Shown: positions 45,568 through 59,023 of the stretch, one piece after another
Layout: each line of letters begins with the position of its first letter
How positions within the stretch are numbered: the stretch's first letter is position 1
Source of the DNA: Symsagittifera roscoffensis
Taxonomy: Eukaryota; Xenacoelomorpha; Acoela; Convolutidae
Direction of reading: 5' to 3'
Assembly (NCBI RefSeq): GCF_963678635.1
Contig: NC_087070.1
Span: 5,676,539-5,740,538 of the forward strand
DNA length: 64,000 nt
Program-made: the position numbers and the translations under genes
Notes under the pieces: model-generated
Told to the model about the DNA's origin: nothing
What the model saw: the letters and a program-made list of their open reading frames with translations, nothing else
The model's database searches: none

Positions 45568-46429
45568 GTTCATTTCAATTGAGCAAGAGTTTTGAAGTTT
45601 TTTAGAATTTGAAATGATTTTAACCCTTGACGTAAAATCTAGCAAGATTCGAATCATGAACTTCTTTTTTTAAGTTTCAAAACTTTTTGTTTTAGTGATC
45701 ATTTCAAATGGTTTGGTTAACTAAAGTTACAATTACTTGGACAAGAAACTTGTTAGGAAAAATTGGATAGAGGCTGAGTCTGATCTGAAACACTTTGAAT
45801 TACTTGTTCAAAAATTATGGTTGTTCTCACAATTTTTCCAAGGAATGGGAAGTTTCTGCTAGGGTCCAGCTAATCTGAACAATTTTTGTAGTATATAAAA
45901 TTATATAACATAGATCTTAGCGTAAGTTAGATCAAATCTCATCGTTTTTTTATTTTTGAGAGAAAAAATATGAAAATACTCATATTATTTTAGTCAAAAT
46001 TTTGTGTCATTGTCTTAACATGATACCAATGGATATCATTTTGGGTTTTCACGCTTTTCACTTAATATAACACTAAATTTTCACAATTAGTTGAAGAATG
46101 ATTACAAAAATTTATTTATCTTAAAACGTAGGACTTTCATTATTCCCGTTTATATTTTAAAACTTTGCATTATCGGCAAAATCGGGTGCCAAAGTTTTTT
46201 GAAAATCAATTATTTTTCGAAATTTACCATCTTACCATCTGAAACTAAACCTATAACCTGTCCTAAAACATGGGAAATCTATAGCCTATCTTAATACATG
46301 GATGTTCGCCTTCCCCCAGACGCTTTTAACCCGACATATACTACTCAGATCTTTGGTGGCGAAGAGAAAATAATTAACGGTTCAAAACTAATTGGGTTCG
46401 TGAAAAGTAACAACTTACTATTCAAAACA

Positions 46430-47545
46430 AGACTAAGTTTTACTGGGCGAAGCTCTGAATGTTACAACTGCTCTTTAAGGTTTACGAACAAATTTTATGG
46501 TTAAGAAAAGATAATGCATCAAAAAAGATTATAAAACTTTTTTTCATTATTTCACCTCCTTAAATGCTATTGGAAGGGCTCCGCCGACTCTTTTCACTCA
46601 GTCTCTTTCCAGCCCGTCAATTTTTGATCACACATTGTCCCCTTCAATTCTTTTTTATTTTATTTTTCTATCCCTACTTCACCCAGCCTGTTTTGATCTC
46701 ATTTCTCCCAACGTTTCCGCCCGCTTAAGATCACCCGAGGGTCACGCCAAGGTCACTTCGCGGGTTAATGATACCAAATTTATCACTTTAAGTAAGGAAG
46801 TCGAAATTTGGGCGAAAAAGTAGAAAAACATACTTCGAGCGCGAATAGTTTTTCCTTTCTTTAAAGTTTGTAACAATAGATTGGCAAAAAATGGACAGTT
46901 TTTTTATTTAATGATTTCAATTGACATTCAAACAGGCTTTCGAAATACCGTGATTAGTTTTAAGATGCAAAACGATTGCGTCAAAATTTATAGTTTAAGA
47001 ATTTTTAATGTTTCTGCGCATTTTTATTAGGTTTTCAAGAAGTAAGACGTTTTAGTTGAATCGTAAAGATAATTTCAAACTGTAGAAAATATACTTAAAA
47101 TTTTACCCGTAACCAACCAAGGCCTCTACAATTTGTATAGAAACTGTACACAGATATCTAACCTAATTTTCTGTGCTTCCTGTTAGGGGCAGATCTAGGA
47201 CTTGTTCGAGGGGAGAAAGGCGAAATTTCAGCGCTTTCTCTCCTAAAGCGCTAAAAAGACGCTGTTTTGGCCAAATTTTCAGGTTTTCAGAAAAAAAACA
47301 GGTCAAAAAAGCCGTTTTGGGCATTTTTTGGAAAATTTTGACAGAAAAATTGCGTTTTTTTGGGCGCGCGCTCCCCGTCAAAATCGGTATATATTGGCGC
47401 CGAAGGCGCAAATGGGTTTCCTAAAAATTAATTAAGGGGGACTCTGAGGGGGGGGGGGGGAGGGTCGTCTGTTTACTTTTTATCTAACTGTAATATAGTC
47501 AATGATATGTCCAGTATTTTTTGTCGATGAGGTAACTTTTCACGT
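46430..47545. repeat. block B core, left part (R1 tail fragment, R2 copy 3, G run)
   Basis: About 99% identical to 16,466-17,590 from about 46,820 on; slightly lower before. Contains the R1 tail fragment (46,442-46,507), R2 copy 3 (47,177-47,420) and a 13-G run (47,448-47,460). Confidence 0.75.
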
Positions 47546-47947
47546 TCAATTTAGTCGTCTGCGCAGCATAGAGAGGAAAAGCATCTCTTGTTCGTATGCG
47601 AGGTTATTTTTGTCCATCTCGTAGTTGTCGAACAGATCAAAGCCGACTCCCAGCTCGTGTTTGCCTCCACATCCTTTGTTCACGACTCGCACTGGAATAG
47701 AAACTTGTTGTCCCACCGTTTTGTTAGTCGCTTTTCCCAGGAAAGCTATAATTTTTTCAGCTTTGAAACTGTTCCATTTGTCGATTGGCACTCTCTTTTC
47801 AATCATTCCTGCCAGAACGCTGCAATAAGAGCCAATTTTCCAATGACCGAGTTTGACGCTGCATCGCGAAAGAGAGAGTTTATCTAAAAGCACACGACAG
47901 CCAACATAAAGATGGAAAACCCATTTATCCTTTTTATAGTAACCAAG
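47546..47947 (-). CDS. unrecognised protein exon, block B copy
   Basis: Same frame as 17591-17992. The 115-residue part from the GTG at 47893 is identical in protein to block A. Just upstream, AAA-AGT in A is AAA-AAG here (Ser to Lys). Open to the same stop. See the block A entry for motifs. Recent duplication explains the identity, so it is not evidence of selection. Confidence 0.4.
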   Translation of the reverse strand, partial: LGYYKKDKWVFHLYVGCRVLLDKLSLSRCSVKLGHWKIGSYCSVLAGMIEKRVPIDKWNSFKAEKIIAFLGKATNKTVGQQVSIPVRVVNKGCGGKHELGVGFDLFDNYEMDKNNLAYEQEMLFLSMLRRRLN

Positions 47948-48596
47948 TCATAAATTTCAAATAAAAATTTTTCTGTTTTTTTTCGAACCTCAGTTAAAAG
48001 ACCTTTACTTGCGGCTTTCAGAAAAAACGACAGAATGTTTGTGTTTATGGTGTTTTTTCTCGAAAAATTTTACAGAAACATTTAACTTTTTTCTCTAAAA
48101 AATCAACTAGCTTTTTAACTAGCATTAGATATCAAAGGCAAAACTATGGAAAATTGACTGAAGAATAAACAGCTCATGAATGTTCGCTGTTCGTATTTGT
48201 GTTTTTTAGGCGAGTTGCTAGGTGAGGCGATCGTGTGGCTTTTCATGTGCGCAATGCATTTCTAAATGAACATTAAAAAAAGACAATAAAATTTAAAACT
48301 TTTATTTGTAGTTATATTTTTTGTGAAATAGAGATTAAATATATTTCAGGCCGTTTTCAGTGCTTTTTTAATGCGAGATGGTCAAAGTTTTGATTATTCT
48401 ACGTTTTAGTAACCAAGGTTTTTGTCATTTGTGTTCGTTTACGAACACAACGAAAGATTTTGAGAAATTAAAATGAAGGAGAAAAAAATCAAAGTTTTTG
48501 GTTTATGGAAAAATGCTGGTCAAACCATTTCCATATGAAAAGCCACTAATCACAGACCTTCCATGCAATTTCTGAACAAGCATGAAAAGTGTAATA

Positions 48597-48812
48597 CTAG
48601 CAGTTTTCCATATATGAAATTGTATGATTAGCATATTTAGTCAACCCCGGTCTCCTCACAAAATACAATGAAAAAGTTTCAATCCTTCTTTCACTTTGAA
48701 GGTTTACTGGATAAAAAAAACGTTTGCGAAAAATATCAATAAGTTGCGGAGAATAAGTCCTTGAACTATCTCTAATTTTATCCACAAACATTAACAAAAT
48801 ACTTCCATAAAA
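48597..48812 (-). CDS. second unrecognised protein exon, block B copy
   Basis: Partner of 18643-18858 with one residue change (KYD to KYA). The frame stays open from the upstream TGA to TAG, with Met at the same place. Family unknown. Same relation to the 47546-47947 frame as in block A. Confidence 0.35.
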   Translation of the reverse strand, partial: FYGSILLMFVDKIRDSSRTYSPQLIDIFRKRFFYPVNLQSERRIETFSLYFVRRPGLTKYANHTISYMENC

Positions 48813-49001
48813 TCATTCATTTCAGAACATAAACAAAAAACAAGCCTTTACCAGCCCACCCTTACCTAGTTAATGTTCTAATTCAGATCTGAAATAATCT
48901 TTTTCAAATCGAAATTTCCAATTTGAAATAGGTTGTGAAAAGTTAACCAGCCCGCCCTTCCTAGTAAATGTTCTAATTCAGATCTGAAAAATTTTTGCAT
49001 T

Positions 49002-52000
49002 CAACTGGAATGCAAAATTTTTTTCGAAATTTCCTGCAAAATACAATGAATGATTTTAGTTTTCCGTTTATGTGCGAAAAAATTTAAATTGTTTTTGGTA
49101 AGATGCAAAATTTTATGTGGCTTTTCAAAAAATATATGCAAAAACCCATTTTTTCAAAAATGATATTGCGAAAAACTCGAAAACTTATAGTACAAAACTA
49201 GCTGACTAACTGCTTACAAAAATTTTATTTTGGTGAGTTTTCAAGCAACAGAAATGCAGAGGAACTTCATAAAAATTGATTTTCAACGGTGCAAGAAAAA
49301 CTCATTTTCTAGAATTGTTGTAGGCAGGGTTGCAATATTTAAAAGTAGGGTTTTTGAGACCAACAAAATCCCCATCTGGGGCTAACATCTTTCCTGGAGT
49401 ACAATTTTGGCAAGAAGAGCAGACTGATCAATTGAAGAGAAATGAAAAATATTGATTTTGAGATTAAATGAAAATGCAGGTAAACAACATGAGTCATCAT
49501 CATTTCTATTTTTGGAAGTAATAACATCATTTCTTTTTATAGACTATTTTGTATGGAATATCCAGCTCTGGAAATTGATTGAACTTCTTCTTCTAAAATT
49601 ACTCCACATTTCTCTACAAAAACCGTTCCTCCAGATGGCTGCTGCTTTGTGTCTAGCAATTCCCACTTTTTGTTCAGATTACTATGGAAAATCACTATTT
49701 ACTTCTGTTTTGAACGAATTTTACGAAAAATACTTAAAATCTCAAAATTTTTAAGTGCCTGCTTACATTCTTCATGTTCTTTGGAGAGTTGCGAATTCCG
49801 TTTTGGTTTTATAAGAACGACTCTCAGCCTAACTCTGCAGAGTTTAGATAATTACATTATATTAAATCAAAAAATTAACTGTCCTTACACGTTGTTCTAA
49901 CACCGATTTTGATCAAGTCTTTTTACATCATGCGGAGAAGGGTTCAATCAGCTTATTCGAGCAGTTAAACATAACTTACGAAGGAAGGAAGCCGAAAAGG
50001 CATAATTTTGCAAAGAAGCGCCTCACACGAAAGAATTAGGAAGCACTATCTAAGTTCTGATGAAAAACTTGCTTCCACTTAAACTCTTGGTTCAGCGTTT
50101 CTTGACAAAATTCGAAAAGATGAAAATTCAAAATATGAATCTGTTTTGTTGAAGATAATTGATTGCTTTCATGATGATCATGGTTCTTTGGTTAGTGATT
50201 ATGTAAGCTCTGCAATAAAATAATCGACACTCTTCAACGTACGTTTTTCTTCTAGCAGTTTAAACTGATAAATCTTAAACAGCTAAGAACTTGTTCGGAA
50301 AAAGTTTATTCAATTAAGACGAAATGTTTTTAGAAAATAGGAAATTTTGATAAATGTGTGAACAGTCGAAAGAAATTCTGTTTGAAATAAAAAATGACTT
50401 CGTTTTTGAAGTAATTGTCAACTTCTTCTTCCTGCGCCAGACCATGTTTTCTTCTCAACAGAGAAAATTTATCCTTATCTATTTTTAAGCAGAGACAAAT
50501 TTATTCTCTCTTTCATTTCTTTCTTGTACCTTTAACACGAACAATTTCATTTTTTCAACAACCAAGCAGAGAAACTTCTTGGGGACTGAAACACTTCTTC
50601 GGATCTCTGCAGAAGATGTCAAAATCAATTATTTCTTTAAAAGCTGTCATTTTTAGTAAATGTTCACTTGTCAGCAACTGAAAACATTTTCCGTATCCCA
50701 GATCCGCATTTTCATCAAAATTTTGTTCATCCAAATCATATGAAAACAGGTTTTTTTCCCAAAGGTGTCTTAAACATAGCTAACTCGTTTCTAAATTCTC
50801 TGGTTCTTTTACCATCGAGTTCTCTCCATTCTGAAAAAACTCTGATAACTTGCTCACTAGACTGGGAAATATTCTTAAATTTGAGAATCTTCATAGACTC
50901 AGTGACAATTTTAAACTAGATGCGTTAAATCGCTTTTTCTATCAAGATTGGAGTTAATTTTTGGTATTGATTTCCGTTTCTTCTGAAAAGTTTGTTCATG
51001 TTGATGGTTGAATTGGAATGAACTCAACTGTAGGAGCTATCAGTTAAAATCAACTAAATTCTTTTCAGCTGTATCCTATTACCAGCTAAAACCTCGAAAC
51101 TTATTTGCTTACCTTTTCTAAAAACGTACAAAACATCTGAAATGATTCAAAAAGTATTCAACGATGCAGGCAATTTGATTGAAAAAATAAATCAATTTGT
51201 GTCATTCATGTCGCTGATTTTGTTTTTTTTTGAAGTTTTGTAGAATAAGATGTTTCTTTGAAATGAAGCTAATTTTAAACGTTTTTCTAAGGAAAGAAAA
51301 AATTTCTTAAAATTATTCCTGTTGCTCGCAAACTTGATTGAGAATCTTTATTCAGATTTGAAAAAAAAATAAGTGAAAACAAGTTGTCAAGTTATTTTAT
51401 CCATCTCATCACCATGGTAGGAAAAAAAAAATTTCGTTCTGGATTGATTGAATTTTTATTGGATACTTCTAGTACTTAGACGAATCTAGAAGATAATTTG
51501 TGGAGACTTCTCATAAAATTTTAAGAGTTGATTGTAGATTCTTACCTTTAAAAGATTCTGGAAGCTAATGAGTATTGACTTAATTTTCTCTGGTGAACTT
51601 ATTCTACAATTTTCTCAGATATAAGAAAAACAATGCGTAATGACGTCAATTTTTTTATTTTGGATTTATTTCTAAAACGAAAGACATCTTTTCAGTTCTG
51701 TTCAAAAGTTTGCATCACATCATAGTCCCGGATCAGCTAATTTGTATGTACGAGTTTGATTTGTTAAAACTGTTGATTTTTTATTAATTTTTATTGTTCT
51801 GTGAATAGTGAGCTTGTCAATTTTTCGACAATTAAAAGAACATTTGAAAATGTGTTAATGAGATTCATGTCAAAGATGCTTTTTTCCAGCTGAATCATTT
51901 TTTCACATAAAAAAAAATGTATGTAATTTGTAGCACGTATGTAAAAATCATCTCAGATTTTCTAGCAAGAACCAAATTTTGAGTTGATTTTCATGACAAG

Positions 52001-52056
52001 TATGCAAATTGTTTCACCCAGTTTTATTCAAGGAATAAAAAAAAATGTTTTTTTTT
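49002..52056 (+). repeat. 3-kb array unit V1
   Basis: Partner of U1 at about 99% identity, preceded by the same hairpin and 96-bp direct repeat. TGACGTCA at 51641-51648. Confidence 0.85.
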
Positions 52057-55000
52057 CAACTGGAGTGCAAAAATTTTTTCGAAATTTCCTGCAAAATACA
52101 ATGAATGATTTTAGTTTTCCGTTTATGTGCAAAAAAATTTAAATTGTTTTTGGTAAGATGCAAAATTTTATGTGGCTTTTCAAAAAATATATGCAAAAAC
52201 CCATTTTTTCAAAAATGATATTGCGAAAAACTCGAAAACTTATAGTACAAAACTAGCTGACTAACTGCTTACAAAAATTTTATTTTGGTGAGTTTTCAAG
52301 CAACAGAAATGCAGAGGAACTTCATAAAAACTAATTTTCAACGGTGCAAGACAAACTCATTTTCTAGAATTGTTGTAGGCAGGGTTGCAATATTTAAAAG
52401 TAGGGTTTTTGAGACCAAGAAAATCCCCATCTGGGGCTAATATCTTTCCTGGAGTACAATTTTGGCAAGAAGAGCAGACTGATCAGTTGAAGAGATATGA
52501 AAAATATTGATTTTGAGATTAAATGAAAATGCAGGTAAACAACATGAGTCATCATCATTTCTATTTTTGGAAGTAATAACATCATTTCTTTTTATAGACT
52601 ATTTTGTATGGAATATCCAGCTCTGGAAATTGATTGACCTTCTTCTTCTAAAATTACTCCACATCTCTCTACAAAAACCGTTCCTCCAGATGGCTGCTGC
52701 TTTGTGTCTAGCACTTCCCACTTTTTGTTCAGATTATTATGGAAAATCACTATTTACTTACTTCTGTATCGAACGAGTTTTACAAAAAATACTTAAAATC
52801 TAAATTTTTTTTAAAGGCCTGCTTACATTCTTTATGTTCTTTGAAGAGTTGTGAATACCGTTTTGGTTTAATAAGAACGTCTCTCAGCCTACTTCTGCAG
52901 AGTTTAGATAATTACATTATATTAAATCAAGAAATTAACTGTCCTTAGACGTTGTTCTAACACGGATTTTGATCAAGTGTTTTTACATCATGCGGAGAAG
53001 GGTTCAATCAGCTTATTCGAGCAGTTAAACATAACTTACGAAGAAAGGAAGCCGAAAAAGACATAGTTTTGCAAAGAAGCGCCTCACGCAAAAAAAAATT
53101 AGGAACCACTATCTAAGTACTGATCAAAAACTTGCTTCCACTTAAAATCTTGCTTCAGCGTTTCTGGACAAAATTCGAAAAGACGAAAATTCAAAATATG
53201 AATCTGTTTTGTTGAAGATAATTGAATGCTTTCATGATGATCATGGTTCTTTGGTTAGTGATTATCTAAGCTCTGCAATAAAATAATCAACACTCTTCAA
53301 CGTAAGTTTTTCTTCCAGCAGTTCAAACTGATAAATCTTAAACAGCTAAGAATTGGTTCGGAAAAACTTTATTCAATTAAGACGAAGTAGTTTTAGAAAA
53401 TAAAAAACTTTGATAATTGTGTGAGCGGTCAAAAGAAATGCGGTTTGAAATAAAAAAAGACTTCGTTCGTGAAGTAATTGTCAATTTCTTTTTCCTGCGC
53501 CAGACCATGTTTTCTTCTCAACAGAGAAAATTTATCCTTTTCTTTCTTTTCAGCAGAGACAATTTATTCTCTCTTTCATTTATTTTTTTTTACCTTTAAC
53601 ACGAACTGTTTCAATTTTTCAACAATCAAGCAGAGAAAACTCTAAGGGACTGAAACACTTCTTCGGATCTCTCCAGAAGAAGTCAAAATCAATTATTTCT
53701 TTAAAAGCAGTCATTCTTAGTATATGTTCACTTGTGAGCAACTGAAAACTTTTTCCGTATCCCAGATCCGCATTTTCATTAAAATTTTGGTTCATCCAAA
53801 TCATATGAAAACATGTTTTTTCCCCAAAGGTGTCTTAAACATAGCTAACTCGTTTCTAAATCCTCTGGTTCTTTTACTATCGAGTTCTCTTCATTCTGAA
53901 AAAATTCTGATAACTTGCTCACTAGACTGGGAAATATTCCTAAAGTTGAGAATTTTCATAGACTCAGTGACAATTTTAATCTGGATGCGTGAATTCGCTT
54001 CTTCTATCAAGATTGGTGTTAACTTTTGGAATTGATTTCCGTTTCTTCTGAAAAGTTTGTTCATGTTGATGGCTGAAATGGAATGATCTCAACTGTAGGA
54101 GGTTTTCAGTTAAAATCAACTAAATTATTTTCAGCTGTATCCTATTACCAGCTAAAACCTCGAAACGTTTTTGCTTACCTTTTCTAAAAATGTACAAAAC
54201 ATCTGAAATGATTCAAAAGGTCTTCAACGATGCAGGCAATTTGGTTAAAAAATCAAACAATTTGTGTCATCCATTTCGCTGATTTTGTTTTTTTTATGAA
54301 GTTTTGTAGAAAAAGATTTTATTTGAACTGAAGCTAATTATAAACGTTTTTTTAAGAAAAGAAAAAATTTCTTAAAATTGTTCCTGTTGCTCGCAACCTT
54401 GATTGAGCATCTTTCTTCAGATTTGAAAAAAAAACAAATGAAAACAATTTGTCAAGTTAATTTATCTATCTCATCACCCTGTTAGGAAAAAAAGATTTCG
54501 TTCTGGATTGATTGAGTTTTTAATGGATACTTCTAGTACTTAGACGATTCTAGAAGATAATTTGTGGGGACTTCTCTTAAAATTTTAGGAGTTAATTGTA
54601 GATTTTTACCTTTAAAAGATTCTGGCAGCTAATGAGTATTGACTTAGTTTTCTCTGGTGAACTTATTCTACAATTTTCTCAGATTTAAGAAAAATAATGC
54701 GTAATGACGTCAATTTTTTTATTTTGGATTTATTTGTAAAACGAAAGACATCTTTTCAGTTCTGTTCAAAAGTTTGCATCACAACATAGTCCCGGATCAG
54801 CTAATTTATATGTACGAGTTTGATTTGTTAAAACTGTTGATTTTTTTTATTAATTTTTATCGTTCTGTGAATAGTGAGCTGGTCAATTTTTCTACAATTA
54901 AAAGAACATTTGATAATGTGTTAATGAGAATCAAGTCAAAGATGGTTTTTTTCCAGCTGAATCACTTTTTCGCATAAAAATGTATGTAATTTTTAGCACG

Positions 55001-55121
55001 TATGTAAGAATCATCTCAGATTTTCTAGCAGGAGCCAAAACTTTGAGTTGAATTTCATGACAAGTATGCAAATTGTTTCACCCAGTTTTATTCAAGGAAT
55101 AAAAAAAAATTGTTTTTTTTT
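52057..55121 (+). repeat. 3-kb array unit V2 (mosaic)
   Basis: Mostly partner of U2. The stretch near 52,400-52,470 carries the U1 variants (AGGGTTTTTGAGACC, CCTGGAGTACAATT), and that near 52,770-52,830 carries U5 variants (CGAACGAGTTTTAC, TTTTAAAGGCCTGC). TGACGTCA at 54705-54712. Confidence 0.8.
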
Positions 55122-58100
55122 CAACTGGAATGCAAAAAATTTTTCGAAGTTTCCTGTAAAATACAATGAATGATTTTAGTTTTCCGTTTATGTGCAAAAA
55201 ATTTAAATTGTTTATGGTAAGATGCAAAATTTTATGTGGTTTTTCAAAAAATATATGCAAAAACCCATTTTTTCAAAAATGATATTGCGAAAAACTCGAA
55301 AACGTGTAGTACAAAACTAGCTGACTAACTGCTTACAAAAATTTTATATTGGTGAGTTTTCAAGCAATAGAAATGCAGAGGAACTTTATAAAAATTAATT
55401 TTCAACGGTGAAAGACAAACTCATTTTCTAGAATTGTTGTAGGCAGGGTTGGAATATTTAAAAGTAGGGTTTTTGAGACCAAGAAAATCTCCCATCTGGT
55501 GCTAACATCTTTCCTGGAGTACAATTTTGGCTAGAAGAGCAGACTGATCAATTGAAGAGAAATGAAAAATATTGATTTTGAGATTAAATGAAAATGCAGG
55601 TAAACAACATGAGTCATCATCATTTCTATTTTTGGAAGTGCTAATATCATTTCTTTTTATAGGATATTTTATATGAAATATCCAGCTCTGGAAATTGATT
55701 GAATCTCCTTCTTCTAAAATTATCCAGATCTCCCTACAAAAACCGTTTTTCCGGATGGCTGCTGCTATGTGTCAAGCACTTCCCACTTTTGTTCAGATTT
55801 TTATGGAAAATGGCTATTTACTTCTGTTTCGAACAAATTTTACAAAAAATACTTAAAATCTCAATTTTTTTAGGTGCCTGCTTACAGTGTTTATGTTCTT
55901 TGGAGAGTTGTGAATTCCGTTTTGGTTTAATAAGAACGTCTCGCAGCCTAACTCTTCAGTGTTTAGATAATTACCTTATATTAAATCAAGAAATTAACTG
56001 TCCTTGCACGTTGTTCTAAATCCGATTTTGATCAAGTGTTTTAACATCATGCGGAGAAGGGTTCAATCAGCTTTTTCGAGCAGTTAAACATAACATACGA
56101 AGGAAGGAAGCCGAAAAAAGGCATAGTTTTGCGGAGAAGCGCCTCACGCGAAAAAAATTAGGAAGCACTATCTAAGTTCTGATCAAAAACTTGCTTCCAC
56201 TTAAACTCTTGGCTCAGCGTTTCTGGACAAAATTGGAAAAGACGAAAACTCAAAATATGAATCTGTTTTGTTGAAGATAATTGAATGTTTTCATGATGAT
56301 CATGGTTCTTTGGTTAGTGATTATGTAAGCTCTGCAATAAAATAATCAACACTCTTCAACGTAGGTTTTTCTTCTAGCAGTTTAAACTGATAAATCTTAA
56401 ACAGCTAAAAATTGGTTCGGAAAAACTTTATTCAATTAAGACGAAATGTTTTTAGAAAATAGGAAACTTTGATAAATGTGTGAACAGTCGAAAGAAATTC
56501 AGTTTGAAATAAAAAATGACTTCGTTTTTGAAGTAATTGTCAATTTCTTCTTCCTGCGCCAGACCATGTTTTCTTCTCAACAGAGAAAATTTATCCTTTT
56601 TTTCCTTTTCAGCAGAGACAATTTATTCTCTCTTTCATTTCTTTCTTTTACCTTTAACGCGAACTGTTTCAATTTTTCAACAATCAACAAGAGAAACTTC
56701 TAAGGGACTGAAACACTTCTTCGGATCTCTCCAGAAGAAGTCAAAATCAATTATTTCTTTAAAAGCAGTCATTCTTAGTATATGTTCACTTGTGAGCAAC
56801 TGAAAACTTTTTCCGTATCCCAGATCCGCATTTTCATTAAAATTTTGGTTCATCCAAATCATATGAAAACATGTTTTTTCCCCAAAGGTAACTTAAACAT
56901 AGATAACTCGTTTCTAAATTCTCTGGTTCTTTTACTATCGAGTTCTCTTCATTCTGAAAAAATTCTGATAACTTGCTCACTAGACTGGGAAATATTCCTG
57001 ATTTTGAGAACCTTCATAGACTCAGTGACAATTTTAAACTGGATGCGTTAAATCGCTTCTTCTATCAAGGTTGATGTTAACTTTTGGAATTGATTTCCGT
57101 TCCTTCTGAAAAGTTTGTTCATGTTGATGTTTGAATTGGAATGAACTCAACTGTAGGAGGTTTTCAGTTAAAATTAACTAAATTCTTTTCAGCTGTATCC
57201 TATTACCAGCTAAAACCTCGAAACGTTTTTGCTTACCTTTTCTAAAAACGTACAAAACATCTGAAATGATTCAAAAGGTATTCAACGATGCAGGCCATTT
57301 GGTTAAAAAATCGAACAATTTGTGTCATCCATTTTGCTGATTTTATTTTTTAAGAAGTTTTGTAGAATAAGATGTTTATTTGAACTGAAGCTAATTTTAA
57401 ACGTTTTTCTTGGAAAAAAAAATTTCTTAAAATTATTCCTGTTGCTCGCAACCTTGATTGAGCATCTTTTTTCAGATTTGAAAAAAAAACAAGTGAAAAC
57501 AAATTTTCAAGTTATTTTATCCATCTCATCACCCTGGTAGGAAAACAAGATTTCGTTCTGGATTGATTGAGTTTTTATTGGATACTTCTAGTACTTAGAC
57601 GATGCTAGAAGATAACTTGTGGGGACTTCTCATAAAATTGTTGGAGTTAATTGTAGATTCTTATCTTTAAAAGATTTTGGAAGCTAATGAGTATTGACTT
57701 AATTTTCTCTGGTGAACTTATTCTACAATTTTCTAAGATATAAGAAAAAAAATGCGTAATGACGTCAATTTTTTTTATTTTGGATTTATTTCTAAAACGA
57801 AAGTCATCTTTTCAGTTGTGTTCAAAAGTTTGCATCACATCATAGACCCGGATCAGCTAATTTGTATGTACGAGTTTGATTTGTTAAAACTTTTGATTTT
57901 TTTATTAATTTTTATTGTTCTGTGAATAGTGAGCTTGTCATTTTTTCTACAATTAAAAGAACATTTGAAAATGTATTAATGAGATTCATGTCAAAGATGG
58001 TTTTCTTCCAGCTGAATCATTTTTTCACATAAAAAAAAATGTATGTAATTTGTAGCACGTATGTAAAAATCATCTCAGATTTTCTAGCAAGAACCAAAAC

Positions 58101-58179
58101 TTTGAGTTGATTTTCATGACAAGTATGCAATTTGTTTCACCCAGTTTTATTCAAGGAATAAAAAAAATTTTTTTTTTTT
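55122..58179 (+). repeat. 3-kb array unit V3 (mosaic)
   Basis: Mostly partner of U3. A tract at about 56,727-56,889 carries U2/V2 variants (CTCTCCAGAAGAAGTC, GCAGTCATTCTTAGTATATG, TTTTGGTTCATCC), and near 56,090 it has CATAACATACGAAGGAAGG as in U6. TGACGTCA at 57760-57767. Confidence 0.8.
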
Positions 58180-59023
58180 CAACTGGAATGCAAAAAAAGT
58201 TTTGTAGAATAAGATGTTTATTTGAACTGAAGCTAATTTTAAACGTTTTTCTAGGAAAAAAAAATTTCTTAAAATTATTCCTGTTGCTCGCAAACTTGAT
58301 TGAGCATCTTTTTTCGGATTTGAAAAAAAAAAACAAGTGAAAACAAATTTTCAAGTTATTTTATCCATCTCATCACCCTGGTAGGAAAACAAGATTTCGT
58401 TCTGGATTGATTGAGTTTTTATTGGATACTTCTAGTACTTAGACGATGCTAGAAGATAATTTGTGGGGACTTCTCATAAAATTGTAGGAGTTAATTGTAG
58501 ATTCTTATCTTTAAAAGATTCTGGAAGCTAATGAGTATTGACTTAATTTTCTCTGGTGAACTTATTCTACAATTTTCTAAGATATAAGAAAAAAAAATGC
58601 GTAATGACGTCAATTTTTTTTATTTTGGATTTATTTCTAAAACGAAAGTCATCTTTTCAGTTCTGTTCAAAAGTTTGCATCACATCATAGACCCGTATCA
58701 GCTAATTTGTATGTACGAGTTTGATTTGTTAAAACTGTTGATTTTTTAATTAATTTTTATTGTTCTGTGAATAGTGAGCTTGTCATTTTTTCTACAATTA
58801 AAAGAACATTTGAAAATGTGTTAGTGAGATTCATGTCAAAGATGGTTTTTTTCCAGCTGAATCATTTTTTCACATAAAAAAAAATGTATGTAATTTGTAG
58901 CACGTATGTAAAAATCATCTCAGATTTTCTAGCAAGAACCAAAATTTTGAGTTGATTTTTATGACAAGTATGCAATTTGTTTCACCCAGTTTTATTCAAG
59001 GAATAAAAAAAAAATTTTTTTTT
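58180..59023 (+). repeat. partial unit V4'
   Basis: Partner of U4' with the identical internal junction. TGACGTCA at 58605-58612. Confidence 0.8.
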